A DNA stretch of 64,000 bases from Ramlibacter sp. (GCA_019635435.1 JAHBZM010000001.1:1922001-1986000), one strand, 5' to 3'; shown: positions 50,701-59,185, numbered from the stretch's first letter. Made by a program: numbers and translations. The notes: generated by a model from the letters alone, not told the origin.

Positions 50701-50805
50701 GGACTGGCCGGGAATGGAGCAGGTCTGGGCTTGCAGGGTGGTGGCGGCCAACAGTGCCGCGCAGCCGATCAGGCCACGCAGGGCGCGCAAGGCATCAAAG
50801 TGCAT
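47800..50805 (-). CDS. Large exported DUF11-type surface protein with Gly-rich region
   Basis: 1001 residues. Signal peptide (LIGCAALLAATTLQAQ). Residues ~25-300: beta-rich domain with conserved aromatic-Asn stretches (GDLLLIIQMQGADIDTTNDRGYG). Residues ~300-520: glycine-rich repeats (GGGGGGGNGGAGGQGG, GGGAGDVGG, GAGGGIVVLRAS), probably parallel beta-helix or PE-PGRS-like. From ~560: DUF11-type Ig-like repeats (DITVSVATTTPLV, ADFSVTKTAPASVTPLVTF, ANLTLSKTNGTATVAAGSTF). Three Ig-like copies are visible, the last ending at the C-terminus without an anchor motif, LPXTG or autotransporter domain. Likely adhesin or matrix protein; no export partner nearby. Confidence 0.8.
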   Translation of the reverse strand: MHFDALRALRGLIGCAALLAATTLQAQTCSIPGQSGAATITAQPNTFFAGTGSPAASATSISVGAGSGVNRGIEAGDLLLIIQMQGADIDTTNDRGYGNNVGPTSTGNTVPYNNNTNNYAGGYLNDANFIAGRYEWAVAAGGGATFGAGGTINLSAPLVNAYATRNNSTTVTRRSWQVVRVPQYANLVLGANLTLQPWDGSKGGMLVLEATGDIDLNGRTINGTGAGFRGGGAVEVAANTTCTGAYTNTSGPCRHYVATIAASLGGSKGEGLSGTPARLYTNDPAGAGTGTVINGTTDGYPGGEAARGAPGNAGGGGNQHNGGGGGGGNGGAGGQGGNTWNSSNANFVGLVLGGFGGAPSGNAPNRWIMGGGGGAGDVGGNAVTSPDGSGGAGGGIVVLRASRIDGGGAVITVDGAPGIAARATDAAGGGGAGGTVIITASTAAVVGGLTVNARGGAGGAYLSNVSEQDGAGGGGGGGYIIDNVTGITTNVTAGAAGATASTACDNGADCGQDAGYAGTGNAGYTGTADGVLVGYECLPDITVSVATTTPLVTASTGGTAAYVVTVSNNGGGARFVTLENQLPPGWTWASNSAPSYAPVQPLAAGRLSSGAETVGITNSSIWSVGTNPLSVSATPTVSSFALAPRRLTAPSQLTFSFVASIPDTATVGTYHMPVGIEFLDPTRLAAQPTRLVSPATLASANRTGTAYAATTYANYNGAGTTNVAGSNYNGLVAGPTTEDVRLIADFSVTKTAPASVTPLVTFSYVITARNNGRPIGSQSYSVSQASDVSTANVPATFGSSPLTVTDSFTGSGVTLTTAFAGTGWSCSGSAPIVCTLPNASAYPIANGTDFPALSATAMFTPTCIVSMASVTNSVQVSAPAGESVTTNNTDTAVVSPTCVSANLTLSKTNGTATVAAGSTFTYTLTVANLGPGDAPNTVIQDPAATGLSCSTVSCAVSAGTASCPASSTVAGLQGSGLALPAFNASSTVTFALRCQVTATGS

Positions 50806-50889
50806 GATAACTTCTTGATTACACTTGGTTACAACTTGTTCCGCGATGGTAGCGCGGCGTTGTAAACCTGCCGTGAAGCACGGCGCGGC

Positions 50890-51795
50890 TCAGCCCAGGA
50901 TGCCCAGCGCGAACGGCAGGCTCAGCATGCCCAGCAGGGTGGACAGCGTGACCAGGCCGGCCACGTAAGCCCCGTTGTAGCCCATGCGCGCGGCCAGCAC
51001 ATAGCAGCTTGAGGCCGTGGGCATGGCCGCAAAGGTCAGGAGCATGGTGGTCTGCACCGGGTCCAGCCGGAACAGCCGCGCGTAGGCAAAAGCCACCAGC
51101 GGCGTGATGAAGTGGCGGATGGCCAGCACCGAAACCGCCAGGGTCTTGGCGCGCGCAAGGGTGCCGAACTGCATGCCCGCGCCGGCCGCCATCAAGCCCA
51201 GCGCCAGCGACGCGGCACCGATGCGCGAGACCGACGGTTCCATCCAGACCGGAATGCGAAAGCCCAGCAGATTGGCCACCAGTCCGGTGGCCGTGGCCAC
51301 GATCAGGGGGTTGCGCACCAATTCGCGCAGGAAGCCGCGCTGCGCATGGCGGGCCATGGGCCAGACAGCGCCCACATTGAACAGCGGCACGCACACGCCA
51401 ATCAGCACGGCGATCAACAGCAGGCCCCGCGCGCCCGCCAGCCGCTCGGCCATGGCCAGCGCAATGAAGGAGTTGAAGCGGAAGGCCACCTGGGCGCTGG
51501 CCGCATGGTCGCGCCGGTCGATGTGGGCACCGATCAGCGGCAGGTGCGGCAGGCTGTAGGCCAGCGCGATGCCGGTCACGCCCATGAGCAGGCCGGCGCC
51601 GATCAGGCTCGATGCCGCCCCCAGGTCGAGCGGGCTTTTCACGATGGAGTGAAACAGCAGCACCGGGAACAGGAAGTAGTACACCAGGCTCTCCACCTGT
51701 TCCCACACCGTGCGGTTGAGCGCCGTGTAGCGGCAGACCAGGTAGCCGCACAGGATCAGAGAGAAATCAGGGATGAGCAGTTGCGCGTAATTCAC
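50890..51795 (-). CDS. AEC-family transporter (auxin efflux carrier-like permease)
   Basis: 301 residues, ~10 helices. YAQLLIPDFSLILCGYLVCR at the start, FRFNSFIALAMAERL, RNPLIVATATGLVANLLGF, ALGLMAAGAGMQFG and LTFAAMPTASSCYVLAARMG are family motifs; AEC members move malate, malonate or other organic acids. Divergent from the Bug gene at 51921; both may handle a common carboxylate, which is inference. Confidence 0.88.
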   Translation of the reverse strand: MNYAQLLIPDFSLILCGYLVCRYTALNRTVWEQVESLVYYFLFPVLLFHSIVKSPLDLGAASSLIGAGLLMGVTGIALAYSLPHLPLIGAHIDRRDHAASAQVAFRFNSFIALAMAERLAGARGLLLIAVLIGVCVPLFNVGAVWPMARHAQRGFLRELVRNPLIVATATGLVANLLGFRIPVWMEPSVSRIGAASLALGLMAAGAGMQFGTLARAKTLAVSVLAIRHFITPLVAFAYARLFRLDPVQTTMLLTFAAMPTASSCYVLAARMGYNGAYVAGLVTLSTLLGMLSLPFALGILG

Positions 51796-51920
51796 TCGGT
51801 GAGGATAACTGAACGCCTAGGGTAAGCCCTTATGTGTAATCCACAGCGAAGGGCCCGGGTCTTGCGTCTACGATCCCGTCTCCCGATTCATCGTTTGGCT
51901 GTTTTCCAAGGAGAAGATTC

Positions 51921-52886
51921 ATGCAACGTCGTCACTGGTTCGCGCTCACCCTGCTGGCCGCAACCGCCGGCAGCGCGTTTGCGCAGGGCTACCCCAACAA
52001 GGTCATCCGTCTGCAGGTGCCGTTCGCGCCGGGCGGCACCACCGACATCATTGCGCGCGTGATCGCCGAGCCGCTGGGCAAGGCACTGGGCCAGAGCGTG
52101 ATCGTGGAAAACAAGGCCGGTGGTGGCGGTGTGGTGGGCGCTTCTGAAACCGTGCGCGCCGCGCCGGACGGCTACTCGCTGGGCATGGCCACGGTGTCGA
52201 CCACGGCGGCCAACCCCGCCATCAACCCCAAGATTCCGTACAACCCCATCACCGACTTCACGCCCATCGTGAACATCGCGGCCACGCCCAACGTGATCGC
52301 GGTGCACCCGAGCTTTCCCGGAAAGGACTACAAGGGTTTCGTGGCCGAACTCAAGAAGTCGCCCGGCCGCTATTCCTATTCGCCCTCGGGCACGGGGGGC
52401 ATCGGCCATCTGCAGATGGAGCTGTACAAGAGCCTGAGTGGCACCTTTGTGACGCACATTCCCTACCGTGGGGCGGGCCCGGCCCTGAACGACACGGTGG
52501 CGGGCCAGGTGCCGATGATCTTTGACAACATTCCCTCGGCACTGCCCTTCATCAAGGACAACCGCCTCGTGCCCATCGTGGTGGCCGCGCCGCAGCGCCT
52601 GGCCGTGCTGCCCAACGTGCCGACCTTCAAGGAGGTGGGCCTGGAGCCGGTGAACCGCATGGCGTATTACGGCATTCTGGGCCCCAAGGGCATGCCCAGG
52701 GACGTGGTGGACAAGATCCACGCCGGCGTGATGAAGGCCCTGTCGGACCCGGCTGTGCGCAAGCGGATTGAAGACACCGGCTCGATCGTCATTGGCAACA
52801 CGCCGGCGCAGTTCGCCGAGCAGATCAAGGCGGAGTACGCGGTCTACAAGCAGGTGGTGGACAAGGCCGGGCTGAAGCTCGACTGA
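51921..52886 (+). CDS. Bug-type (TctC-like) solute-binding protein, second copy
   Basis: 321 residues. Signal peptide (HWFALTLLAATAGSAFA), then YPNKVIRLQVPFAPGGTTDIIARVIAEPLG with the ligand loop, IVENKAGGGGVVGASETVRAAPDG, VPYRG-like IPYRGAGPALNDTVAGQV and LPNVPTFKEVGLEPV. Typical periplasmic binder of carboxylates; no TctAB genes in the window. GGAGAA ribosome site precedes the ATG at 51921. Strong terminator follows. Confidence 0.93.
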   Translation: MQRRHWFALTLLAATAGSAFAQGYPNKVIRLQVPFAPGGTTDIIARVIAEPLGKALGQSVIVENKAGGGGVVGASETVRAAPDGYSLGMATVSTTAANPAINPKIPYNPITDFTPIVNIAATPNVIAVHPSFPGKDYKGFVAELKKSPGRYSYSPSGTGGIGHLQMELYKSLSGTFVTHIPYRGAGPALNDTVAGQVPMIFDNIPSALPFIKDNRLVPIVVAAPQRLAVLPNVPTFKEVGLEPVNRMAYYGILGPKGMPRDVVDKIHAGVMKALSDPAVRKRIEDTGSIVIGNTPAQFAEQIKAEYAVYKQVVDKAGLKLD

Positions 52887-52912
52887 GCGCCAGCCACGGC
52901 GCGGGCCCCACG

Positions 52913-52941
52913 GGCCGTCCGGTGCACCGGACGGCCTTTTT
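52913..52941 (+). terminator. Rho-independent terminator after the Bug gene
   Basis: Perfect 10-bp stem GGCCGTCCGG-TGCA-CCGGACGGCC followed by TTTTT, 26 bases after the stop and just before xerD. Confidence 0.92.
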
Positions 52942-52956
52942 GTTATCGTCGCGCCC

Positions 52957-53850
52957 ATGAGCACCGCCAGCGAATCCAGCATTGACGCCTTCATCGACGC
53001 GTTGTGGCTGGAAGAGGGCCTTTCAAAAAACACGCTGGCGGCCTACCGGCGCGACCTGGGCCTGTACGCGCGCTGGCTCGACGGCCGGGGCCGGCTGCTC
53101 GATGCCAGCCAGGAGGCCGACCTGCTGGGCTATTTCGCGGCCCGGCATGCCCAGACCCGGGCCACCTCGGCCAACCGCCGCCTCACGGTGTTCAAGCGCT
53201 ACTTTCGCTGGGCCCTGCGCGAGCGGCTGATCAGCGCCGATCCCACGCTCAAGCTGCAGTCGGCGAAGCAGCCGCTGCGGGTGCCCAAGACACTGTCCGA
53301 GGCCCAGGTGGAACTGCTGCTCGGCGCCCCCGATGTGGACACGCCGCTGGGCCTGCGCGACCGCACCATGCTGGAACTGATGTACGCCAGCGGCCTGCGC
53401 GTGAGCGAACTGGTCACGCTCAAGACCTTCAACGTGAGCATGGGCGAGGGCGTGCTGCGCGTGCTGGGCAAGGGCGCCAAGGAGCGGCTGGTGCCGTTTG
53501 GCCAGGTGGCGCGTGACTGGGTCACGCAGTACCTGGCGCAGGCGCGGCCGGCCATTCTGGACGGCCAGCAGACCGACGACCTGTTTGTCACGCGCCATGG
53601 CCGGGGCATGAGCCGCGTGATGTTCTGGATGATCGTGAAGAAGCATGCGCTGGCCGCGGGCATCACGGCGCCGCTGTCACCCCACACGCTGCGCCATGCC
53701 TTTGCCACCCACCTGCTCAACCATGGGGCCGACCTGCGCGCCGTGCAGATGCTGCTGGGCCACGCCGACATCTCCACCACCACCATCTACACCCACGTGG
53801 CCCGCGAACGCCTCAAGGCGCTGCACGCGCAGCACCATCCGCGGGGCTGA
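52957..53850 (+). CDS. xerD: Tyrosine recombinase XerD
   Basis: 297 residues, the exact family length. SAM-like core-binding domain (FIDALWLEEGLSKNTLAAYRRDL), catalytic domain with R in MYASGLRVSELVTLK, K in the beta-hairpin near LGKGAKERLVPF, H-x-x-R in SPHTLRHAFATHLLNHGADLRAVQMLLGHADISTTTIYTHV and the nucleophile Tyr in IYTHV. Resolves chromosome dimers at dif with XerC. It is not an integron integrase: the ~20-residue insertion near the second box is absent. Its end overlaps the convergent GNAT gene by 38 bases. Confidence 0.95.
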   Translation: MSTASESSIDAFIDALWLEEGLSKNTLAAYRRDLGLYARWLDGRGRLLDASQEADLLGYFAARHAQTRATSANRRLTVFKRYFRWALRERLISADPTLKLQSAKQPLRVPKTLSEAQVELLLGAPDVDTPLGLRDRTMLELMYASGLRVSELVTLKTFNVSMGEGVLRVLGKGAKERLVPFGQVARDWVTQYLAQARPAILDGQQTDDLFVTRHGRGMSRVMFWMIVKKHALAAGITAPLSPHTLRHAFATHLLNHGADLRAVQMLLGHADISTTTIYTHVARERLKALHAQHHPRG

Positions 53851-54382
53851 TGCGCACCGCCTGGGCCAGGTCGCACCACATGTGCACCTTGGACACGAAG
53901 CCATCGCCCACGGCCACCGCCATCGGCTCCAGGCCAAAGGCCACGAAGCCGCAGCGCTCGTACAGGGCCTGCGCGGAATGGTTGCCGTGGGTCACGGTCA
54001 ACTGCACCAGGCGCACGCCCGCGCAGCTCCGGGCCTGCGCGAGCACGGCCTCGACCAGGGCGTGCCCGAGTCCGAGCTTCCGGCAATCGGGCAAGACATA
54101 CATGCCAAACAACGTGGTCTTGTGCCGCGCTTTCAGGCGCGCCTCGCGTGACAGGCCCGCCAGGCCCACCAGCTGGCCGTTGTGCCAGGCACCGAAGACA
54201 ACCTCCACCGGGTCAGGGGAAGGGGCCAGCCGGCGTTCCCACCAGTCCAGCGGCAGGCCGGCCCGCTCCGGGGCGCTGGTGGTGAAGGCCTCGGGATGGT
54301 CCTCATAGGCGCGCAGCATCAGATCGCGGTACGTGGCCGCGTGCGCGGGAGTGAGCCGCGCCACCGTGGCGGCGCGGCTCAC
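53813..54382 (-). CDS. GNAT-family N-acetyltransferase
   Basis: 189 residues. MYVLPDCRKLGLGHALVEAVL carries the acetyl-CoA loop (Q/R-x-x-G-x-G as CRKLGLG); VRLVQLTVTHGNHSAQALYERCGFVAFGLEP is the motif B-C region. LTPAHAATYRDLMLRAYEDHPEAFTTS gives a YhhY/RimI-like N-terminus. Substrate unknown. Its start overlaps the stop of the DUF2164 gene by four bases; its 3' end overlaps xerD. Confidence 0.88.
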   Translation of the reverse strand: MSRAATVARLTPAHAATYRDLMLRAYEDHPEAFTTSAPERAGLPLDWWERRLAPSPDPVEVVFGAWHNGQLVGLAGLSREARLKARHKTTLFGMYVLPDCRKLGLGHALVEAVLAQARSCAGVRLVQLTVTHGNHSAQALYERCGFVAFGLEPMAVAVGDGFVSKVHMWCDLAQAVRISPADGAARAAP

Positions 54383-54639
54383 CGCTTGCCCCGTTGCCGC
54401 CAGTAGCGGAACTCGTCCTCATGGACTTCCAGGTCCACCTCCATGACGCGCATCTGCAGGCGCTCCTGGACCTGGGCCACGGCCTGGTTGAAGACACTCG
54501 GCCCGATTTCATCAAGGAAGAAGCCCAGCAAGGCGCCGGCCTGGATGTTGCCAATCTTCTGGTCCAGTTCCTCCAGAAAGTAACGTTCGATGGAGGCAAC
54601 GGCCTGGGTGCGCGCGTCCCTGGAAAGTTCGATGGTCAT
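54379..54639 (-). CDS. DUF2164-family small protein
   Basis: 86 residues. The family pattern is clear: IELSRDARTQAVASIERYFLEELDQKIGNIQAGALLGFFLDEIGPSVFNQAV, with the conserved D-x-x-x-G-x-x-x-A-x-x-L-L-x-F and the charged tail HEDEFRYWRQRGKR. All helical, function unknown. Translationally coupled to the GNAT gene. Confidence 0.9.
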   Translation of the reverse strand: MTIELSRDARTQAVASIERYFLEELDQKIGNIQAGALLGFFLDEIGPSVFNQAVAQVQERLQMRVMEVDLEVHEDEFRYWRQRGKR

Positions 54640-54786
54640 GGTGCGAGGCGGGGTTGCGGTGACCCCTGATTTTCACCCCAACCCTAGGCAATTTTCCTAG
54701 GCGGGATGCGCCACATGCCTAGGGCGCGGCGCGGCTGCGGGATAACCATTGGTTACCTGCCCACAGAACACCCCAGAGGCCTCCCC

Positions 54787-55884
54787 ATGATGGACGAAAC
54801 CAGACAATTCAGACTTCCGCCCAGGATCCTGGTGGTTGACGACACGCCGGACAACCTGTACCTCATGGGCGCCTTGCTGGAGGACCGCTACCGCGTCCAG
54901 CTGGTGGGCTCGGGAGCCGAGGCCCTGCAGGTGCTGGCGTCCGCCGACCTGCCCGACCTGGTGCTGCTGGACATCATGATGCCGGACATGGACGGCTACG
55001 AAGTCATGCGCCGGCTCCAGCGCAGGCCTGAACTTGCCAACCTGCCGGTGATCTTCCTCACGGCGCTGACCAGCTCCGAGGAAGAGCAGCAGGGCCTGGA
55101 CCTGGGCGCGGCAGACTACATCGCCAAGCCCATCAGTCCCCCCGTGCTGCTGGCGCGCGTGCAGAACCACCTTGAACGCAGCGCCAACGCCGGGCGCCTG
55201 CAGGCGCTGTCCAGGAAACTCTCGCGCTATCTCGCGCCCCAGGTCTGCAAGTCGCTGTTTGATGGCACCCGCGAGGCCGAGATCCGGACCCAGCGCAAGA
55301 AGCTCACCGTGTTCTTCTCGGATATCGTGGGCTTCACCAGCGCCACCTCGACCTGGCAGCCCGAGGACATCACCGATGTGCTCAACCACTATTTTTCCGA
55401 GATGTCGCAGATCGCTGCCGAATACGGCGGCACGGTGGACAAGTTCATCGGCGATGGCATGGTCATTTTCTTCGGTGACCCCGAGACACGGGGTGCGCGC
55501 GAAGATGCCCTGCAATGCGTGAAGATGGCCATGGCGATGCAGCGGCGCATGGTGGGGTTGCAGCGCCTGTGGCAGGACGTGGGCTGCAACAAGCCCTTTC
55601 GCATCCGCATCGGCATCAACACCGGCTACTGCGATGTGGGCAACTTTGGCAGCGAGCTGCGCATGGACTACACCATCATCGGCCCAGAAGTGAATCTTGC
55701 GGCGCGGCTGGAGCAGGCCGCCCGGCCGGGGTCCATCCTGATCTCGGCAAAAACCTGGGGCCTGGTGCAGGGTGACATCGAGGCCGCGGCCTGCGAGGCG
55801 GTGGTGGCCAAGGGCTTCGCCGAGCCCATCGATGTGTTCGAAATCAGGGCCATGGAGCCCGCGCTGGCCGGGGCCGCGGCATGA
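54787..55884 (+). CDS. Response regulator with class III adenylate cyclase output
   Basis: 365 residues from ATG 54787. Receiver domain (1-125): ILVVDDTPDN, phospho-acceptor in DLVLLDIMMPDMDG, TALT, and KPISPPVLL. A short helix (~130-165) links to a class III nucleotidyl cyclase: metal Asp in FSDIVGFTSATS, VDKFIGDGMVIFFGD with a Lys and second Asp, and MDYTIIGPEVNLAARLE with a Thr; the K and T pair indicate ATP rather than GTP. The hybrid kinase that follows overlaps by four bases (ATGA), so this is very probably its output. Product cAMP would act on a CRP-like protein elsewhere. Confidence 0.92.
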   Translation: MMDETRQFRLPPRILVVDDTPDNLYLMGALLEDRYRVQLVGSGAEALQVLASADLPDLVLLDIMMPDMDGYEVMRRLQRRPELANLPVIFLTALTSSEEEQQGLDLGAADYIAKPISPPVLLARVQNHLERSANAGRLQALSRKLSRYLAPQVCKSLFDGTREAEIRTQRKKLTVFFSDIVGFTSATSTWQPEDITDVLNHYFSEMSQIAAEYGGTVDKFIGDGMVIFFGDPETRGAREDALQCVKMAMAMQRRMVGLQRLWQDVGCNKPFRIRIGINTGYCDVGNFGSELRMDYTIIGPEVNLAARLEQAARPGSILISAKTWGLVQGDIEAAACEAVVAKGFAEPIDVFEIRAMEPALAGAAA

Positions 55885-58800
55885 AGGCAGGGGTGCCGGC
55901 CAGGTCCTGTGAAGCCAGGATTGCCGAGCTGGAGCAGTCGGTTCGCTTGCTGCGGACCACGCTGGATTCCTGCGTGGACGGGATCCTGACGATCCGCTTT
56001 TCGCAGCAACGCACGTACCGCTTCTATAACGCGAAGTTCCTGGAGCTGTGGGACGCCACGGCTGCTTTCGTGGATGCTGCGTCCGATCAGGAGCTGTTGG
56101 CCCACCACGCCGCGCAGACCCGTGACCCGGCGCAGTTCCATGCCCGCGCCAGGGAAATGCAGGACGCCCCCGGCAGCGATGCCATTGACCTGATCGAACT
56201 GAAGAACGGGCGGCTGATCGAGCGCCACCTGGTTCATCAGTACGCCGGCCCTGACATTGTGGGTGTGGTGCTGACCTACCGCGACGTCACCGAACGAGAG
56301 CGCGCGGAGAAGAAGCTGCAGTTTCACAAGGTGGTGATCGAGAACGGCGGTCCCATGCTCTGGCTGGAGCGCGACCGCGCCACCATCGTCTACGCCAACC
56401 CCGCCGCCTGCCGCCAGCTGGGCTACCCGCTGGAGGAACTGCTGGGCCAGGGGGTGGACCTGTTCGACCCGGATTTCAGCCCCGAGGCCAGCCGCCAGCT
56501 GCGCAGCACGCTGCTGGAGACCCGTGTGCCGGTCACGATGGAGCGGCGCCAGCGCCGCAAGGACGGCGCCATCCGCTTCGTCGAGGTCACGGTGCTGCTG
56601 GCCGAGGACAACGAACAGTCGATGTTTGTCACCAGCATCAAGGACCGCACCGACGAAAAGCTTGCCGCCGAGGCCGCCGGGCGCCAGCAGGCGATGATGG
56701 TGTCGCTGGTCAACTCGATTCCCGAGCCGGTGTTCTACAAGGACACCCAGGGCCGCTACCTTGGCTGCAACGAGGCCTTTGCCCGGGTGGTGGGGCGCGA
56801 CCAGGCGTCGGTGCCCGGCCTCACCGCGGCGCAACTGGTGGGCCCCGACATCGCGCGGATCCGCGAGGCAGCCGACCAGTCGGTGCTGACGACCTTGCAA
56901 AAGCATGTGTGCGAGATGCCCATGACGCTGCCGGACGGCGAGCGCGTGCTGTTCGAGGTCGTGGTGTCGCCGCTGCGGGGACTGCAGGGCGAACTGCTGG
57001 GCACGCTGGCGGTGAGCCACAACATCACGCTGCGCAAGCAGCAGGAAGAGGATGCCCAGCGCGGCCGGGCCCTGGCCGAGGACGCGGCCCGCATCAAGTC
57101 CGAATTCCTGGCCAACATGAGCCACGAGATCCGTACCCCCATGAATGCCATTCTGGGCATGTCCCACCTGGCGCTCAGGACCGAACTGACCCCGCGACAG
57201 CGGGACTACCTGACCAAGGTGCAGAAGTCGGGCCAGCACCTGCTGGGCATCCTCAACGACGTGCTGGACTTCTCCAAGGTGGAGGCCGGGAAACTGGAGA
57301 TCGAGCAGGAGGCGTTCGACGTCGAGAAAGTGCTGGACAACGTGGCCACGCTGATCGCCGAGAAATGCCATGCCAAGGGTCTGGAGCTCGTGTTTGACAT
57401 GGCCCCCGACGTGCCGCGCCGGGTGGTCGGCGATTCGCTGCGCCTGGGGCAGGTGTTGGTGAACTTCGCCAACAACGCGGTCAAGTTCACCGAGCGCGGC
57501 GAGGTCGTGATTTCGGCCCGCGTGCAGGAGCGTTCCCCGGGTGGGTTGCTGCTGAGGTTTGGCGTGCGCGACACGGGCATTGGCCTCACGCCCGAGCAAT
57601 CGGGTCGCTTGTTCCAGAGTTTCGAGCAGGCCGACAGCTCCACCACCCGCAGGTTTGGCGGCACCGGACTGGGCCTGGCGATCTCCAAGAAGCTGGCCCA
57701 TCTCATGGGCGGCGAGGTCGGGGTCGACAGCGTCCAGGGCGAGGGCAGCACCTTCTGGTTCACCGCGCGGGTGGCGCTGGCTCCTGCGTCGGCTCCGGCC
57801 CTGCGCCCCAGCCCGGACTTGCGCGGTCGCCGGGTGCTGGTGGTGGATGACAACGCACCGGCCCGCATGGTGCTGGCCGACCTGCTGGACACCATGGCCT
57901 TTTCCGTGAGCCAGGTGCCATCGGGCGAATTGGCCCTGCAGCAACTGCAGGCGGCCCAGGAAGAGGACCGGCCTTTCGAGGTGGTCTACCTGGACTGGCG
58001 GATGCCCGGTCTTGACGGGCCCGCCACGGCCCGGCGCATCCGTGCGCTGGGCCTTGCGCGCCCGCCATTGATCATCCTGGTGACCGCGCACGGGCGCGAG
58101 GAAGTGCTGGCCGAAAGCGCTGCCACCGGTATCCGCGATGTCCTGATCAAGCCGGTGACGGCCTCGGTGCTGTTTGACACCACCATGGGAGCGCTGGGCC
58201 TGCGGCAGGCCGATCCGGTCCGCACCGAGGCGCTGCTGCCCCAGGTGCCAGGCAGCCTCGCGGCCCTGCGCAACGCCCGCGTCCTGCTGGTGGAGGACAA
58301 CGACATCAACCAGCAGGTGGCCCGCGAACTGCTGCAGGAGGCGGGCCTGATCGTGGACGTGGCCGGGAACGGCCTGGTGGCGCTCGGACGGGTGCAGAGC
58401 GACCGCTACGACCTGGTGCTCATGGACATGCAGATGCCGGTGATGGACGGCCTTGCCGCGACGCAGGCGATCCGCCGGATCGAGGGCCTGGCCGACCTGC
58501 CCATCGTGGCCATGACGGCCAATGCCATGCAGACCGACCGCGAGCGCTGCCTGGCGGCGGGCATGAACGATTACCTGTCCAAACCCATCGATCCCGACGA
58601 ACTCTGGGCCCGGTTGCTGGCCTGGGTCCGGCCCCGTGCTGTGGACATGTCGCTCGTGAGCGGCCCCGTTGCGCCGCGCGATCCGGTGGCGGGCGAAACG
58701 GCCGCCGACGACCTGCCGCGCCATGTGGCAGGGCTGGATGTGGACGACGGGCTGCGCCGCATGATGGGCAAGCGCGCGCTGTACATCAACATGCTGCGGC

Positions 58801-59114
58801 GCTACACCGAAGGGCAGAAAGACTGCGCCCACGAAATCCGCCAGGCCCTGGCCGCCAGCGACATGCCGCTGGCGCTGCGGCTGGCCCACACCAACCGGGG
58901 CGTGTCGGGCAACATCGGGGCGCTGCGCGTGGCGCAGGACGCCGGCGCGCTGGAGCAGGCTCTGGGCCAGTCCCTGGCACTGGACGAGGTGATCACCCGT
59001 CTGAGGGTGTTCGAGGAATCGCTGGCGGCGCTCATCGGGCCGCTGCGGGCCTGGCTGCCCGCGGCGGCAGGGGCGCAAGCCAGCGCGCCACGGGAGTTGC
59101 CCGTCGCTTCCTGA
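55881..59114 (+). CDS. Hybrid sensor histidine kinase (PAS x3, HisKA, HATPase, REC-REC, HPt)
   Basis: 1077 residues, no membrane helices, so cytoplasmic. PAS-type domains at about 10-135, 140-265 and 270-395 (VNSIPEPVFYKDTQGRYLGCNEAFARVVG is the clearest). HisKA with FLANMSHEIRTPMNAILGMSHLAL (His in SHEIRTP), N-box NFANNAVKFTERGEV, G-boxes VRDTGIGL and GGTGLGLAIS. First REC (~650-770): VVDDNAPARMVL, VVYLDWRMPGLDG. Second REC (~800-920): VEDNDINQQVA, DLVLMDMQMPVMDG, KPIDPDELW. C-terminal HPt near 950-1060 with RLAHTNRGVSGNIGA; the usual His-x-x-Lys-Gly of HPt is HTNRG here. BarA/ArcB-type phosphorelay topology. Operon with a REC-cyclase, giving a kinase-to-cAMP path. Confidence 0.93.
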   Translation: MKAGVPARSCEARIAELEQSVRLLRTTLDSCVDGILTIRFSQQRTYRFYNAKFLELWDATAAFVDAASDQELLAHHAAQTRDPAQFHARAREMQDAPGSDAIDLIELKNGRLIERHLVHQYAGPDIVGVVLTYRDVTERERAEKKLQFHKVVIENGGPMLWLERDRATIVYANPAACRQLGYPLEELLGQGVDLFDPDFSPEASRQLRSTLLETRVPVTMERRQRRKDGAIRFVEVTVLLAEDNEQSMFVTSIKDRTDEKLAAEAAGRQQAMMVSLVNSIPEPVFYKDTQGRYLGCNEAFARVVGRDQASVPGLTAAQLVGPDIARIREAADQSVLTTLQKHVCEMPMTLPDGERVLFEVVVSPLRGLQGELLGTLAVSHNITLRKQQEEDAQRGRALAEDAARIKSEFLANMSHEIRTPMNAILGMSHLALRTELTPRQRDYLTKVQKSGQHLLGILNDVLDFSKVEAGKLEIEQEAFDVEKVLDNVATLIAEKCHAKGLELVFDMAPDVPRRVVGDSLRLGQVLVNFANNAVKFTERGEVVISARVQERSPGGLLLRFGVRDTGIGLTPEQSGRLFQSFEQADSSTTRRFGGTGLGLAISKKLAHLMGGEVGVDSVQGEGSTFWFTARVALAPASAPALRPSPDLRGRRVLVVDDNAPARMVLADLLDTMAFSVSQVPSGELALQQLQAAQEEDRPFEVVYLDWRMPGLDGPATARRIRALGLARPPLIILVTAHGREEVLAESAATGIRDVLIKPVTASVLFDTTMGALGLRQADPVRTEALLPQVPGSLAALRNARVLLVEDNDINQQVARELLQEAGLIVDVAGNGLVALGRVQSDRYDLVLMDMQMPVMDGLAATQAIRRIEGLADLPIVAMTANAMQTDRERCLAAGMNDYLSKPIDPDELWARLLAWVRPRAVDMSLVSGPVAPRDPVAGETAADDLPRHVAGLDVDDGLRRMMGKRALYINMLRRYTEGQKDCAHEIRQALAASDMPLALRLAHTNRGVSGNIGALRVAQDAGALEQALGQSLALDEVITRLRVFEESLAALIGPLRAWLPAAAGAQASAPRELPVAS

Positions 59115-59138
59115 ACCGGGGTTGGCTGAACCGGAAGA

Positions 59139-59154
59139 CTGTATAAAATAACAG
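59139..59154. promoter_or_regulatory. LexA-type SOS box
   Basis: CTGTATAAAATAACAG fits CTG-N10-CAG, and the flanks extend it to ACTG...CAGT. It lies 31 bases before the start of the radical SAM gene. LexA of gammaproteobacteria and many betaproteobacteria binds this motif. Confidence 0.75.
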
Positions 59155-59185
59155 TATTCCGGTTTCCGGTTCCGCAGGACCAGCC

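Noticed and set aside
47746..50865. Plus-strand frames opposite the DUF11 protein
   Set aside because: Antisense of a signal-peptide-bearing gene; compositional artefact.
52957..53850. Tyrosine recombinase as possible integron integrase for the cassette array
   Set aside because: Length and motifs are those of XerD; the insertion that marks IntI is absent, and it lies 35 kb away beside unrelated chromosomal genes.
55668..59078. Minus-strand frame of 1136 codons opposite the hybrid kinase
   Set aside because: No domain, extreme His/Gln/Arg/Gly composition, exact antisense of a gene with many recognised motifs.
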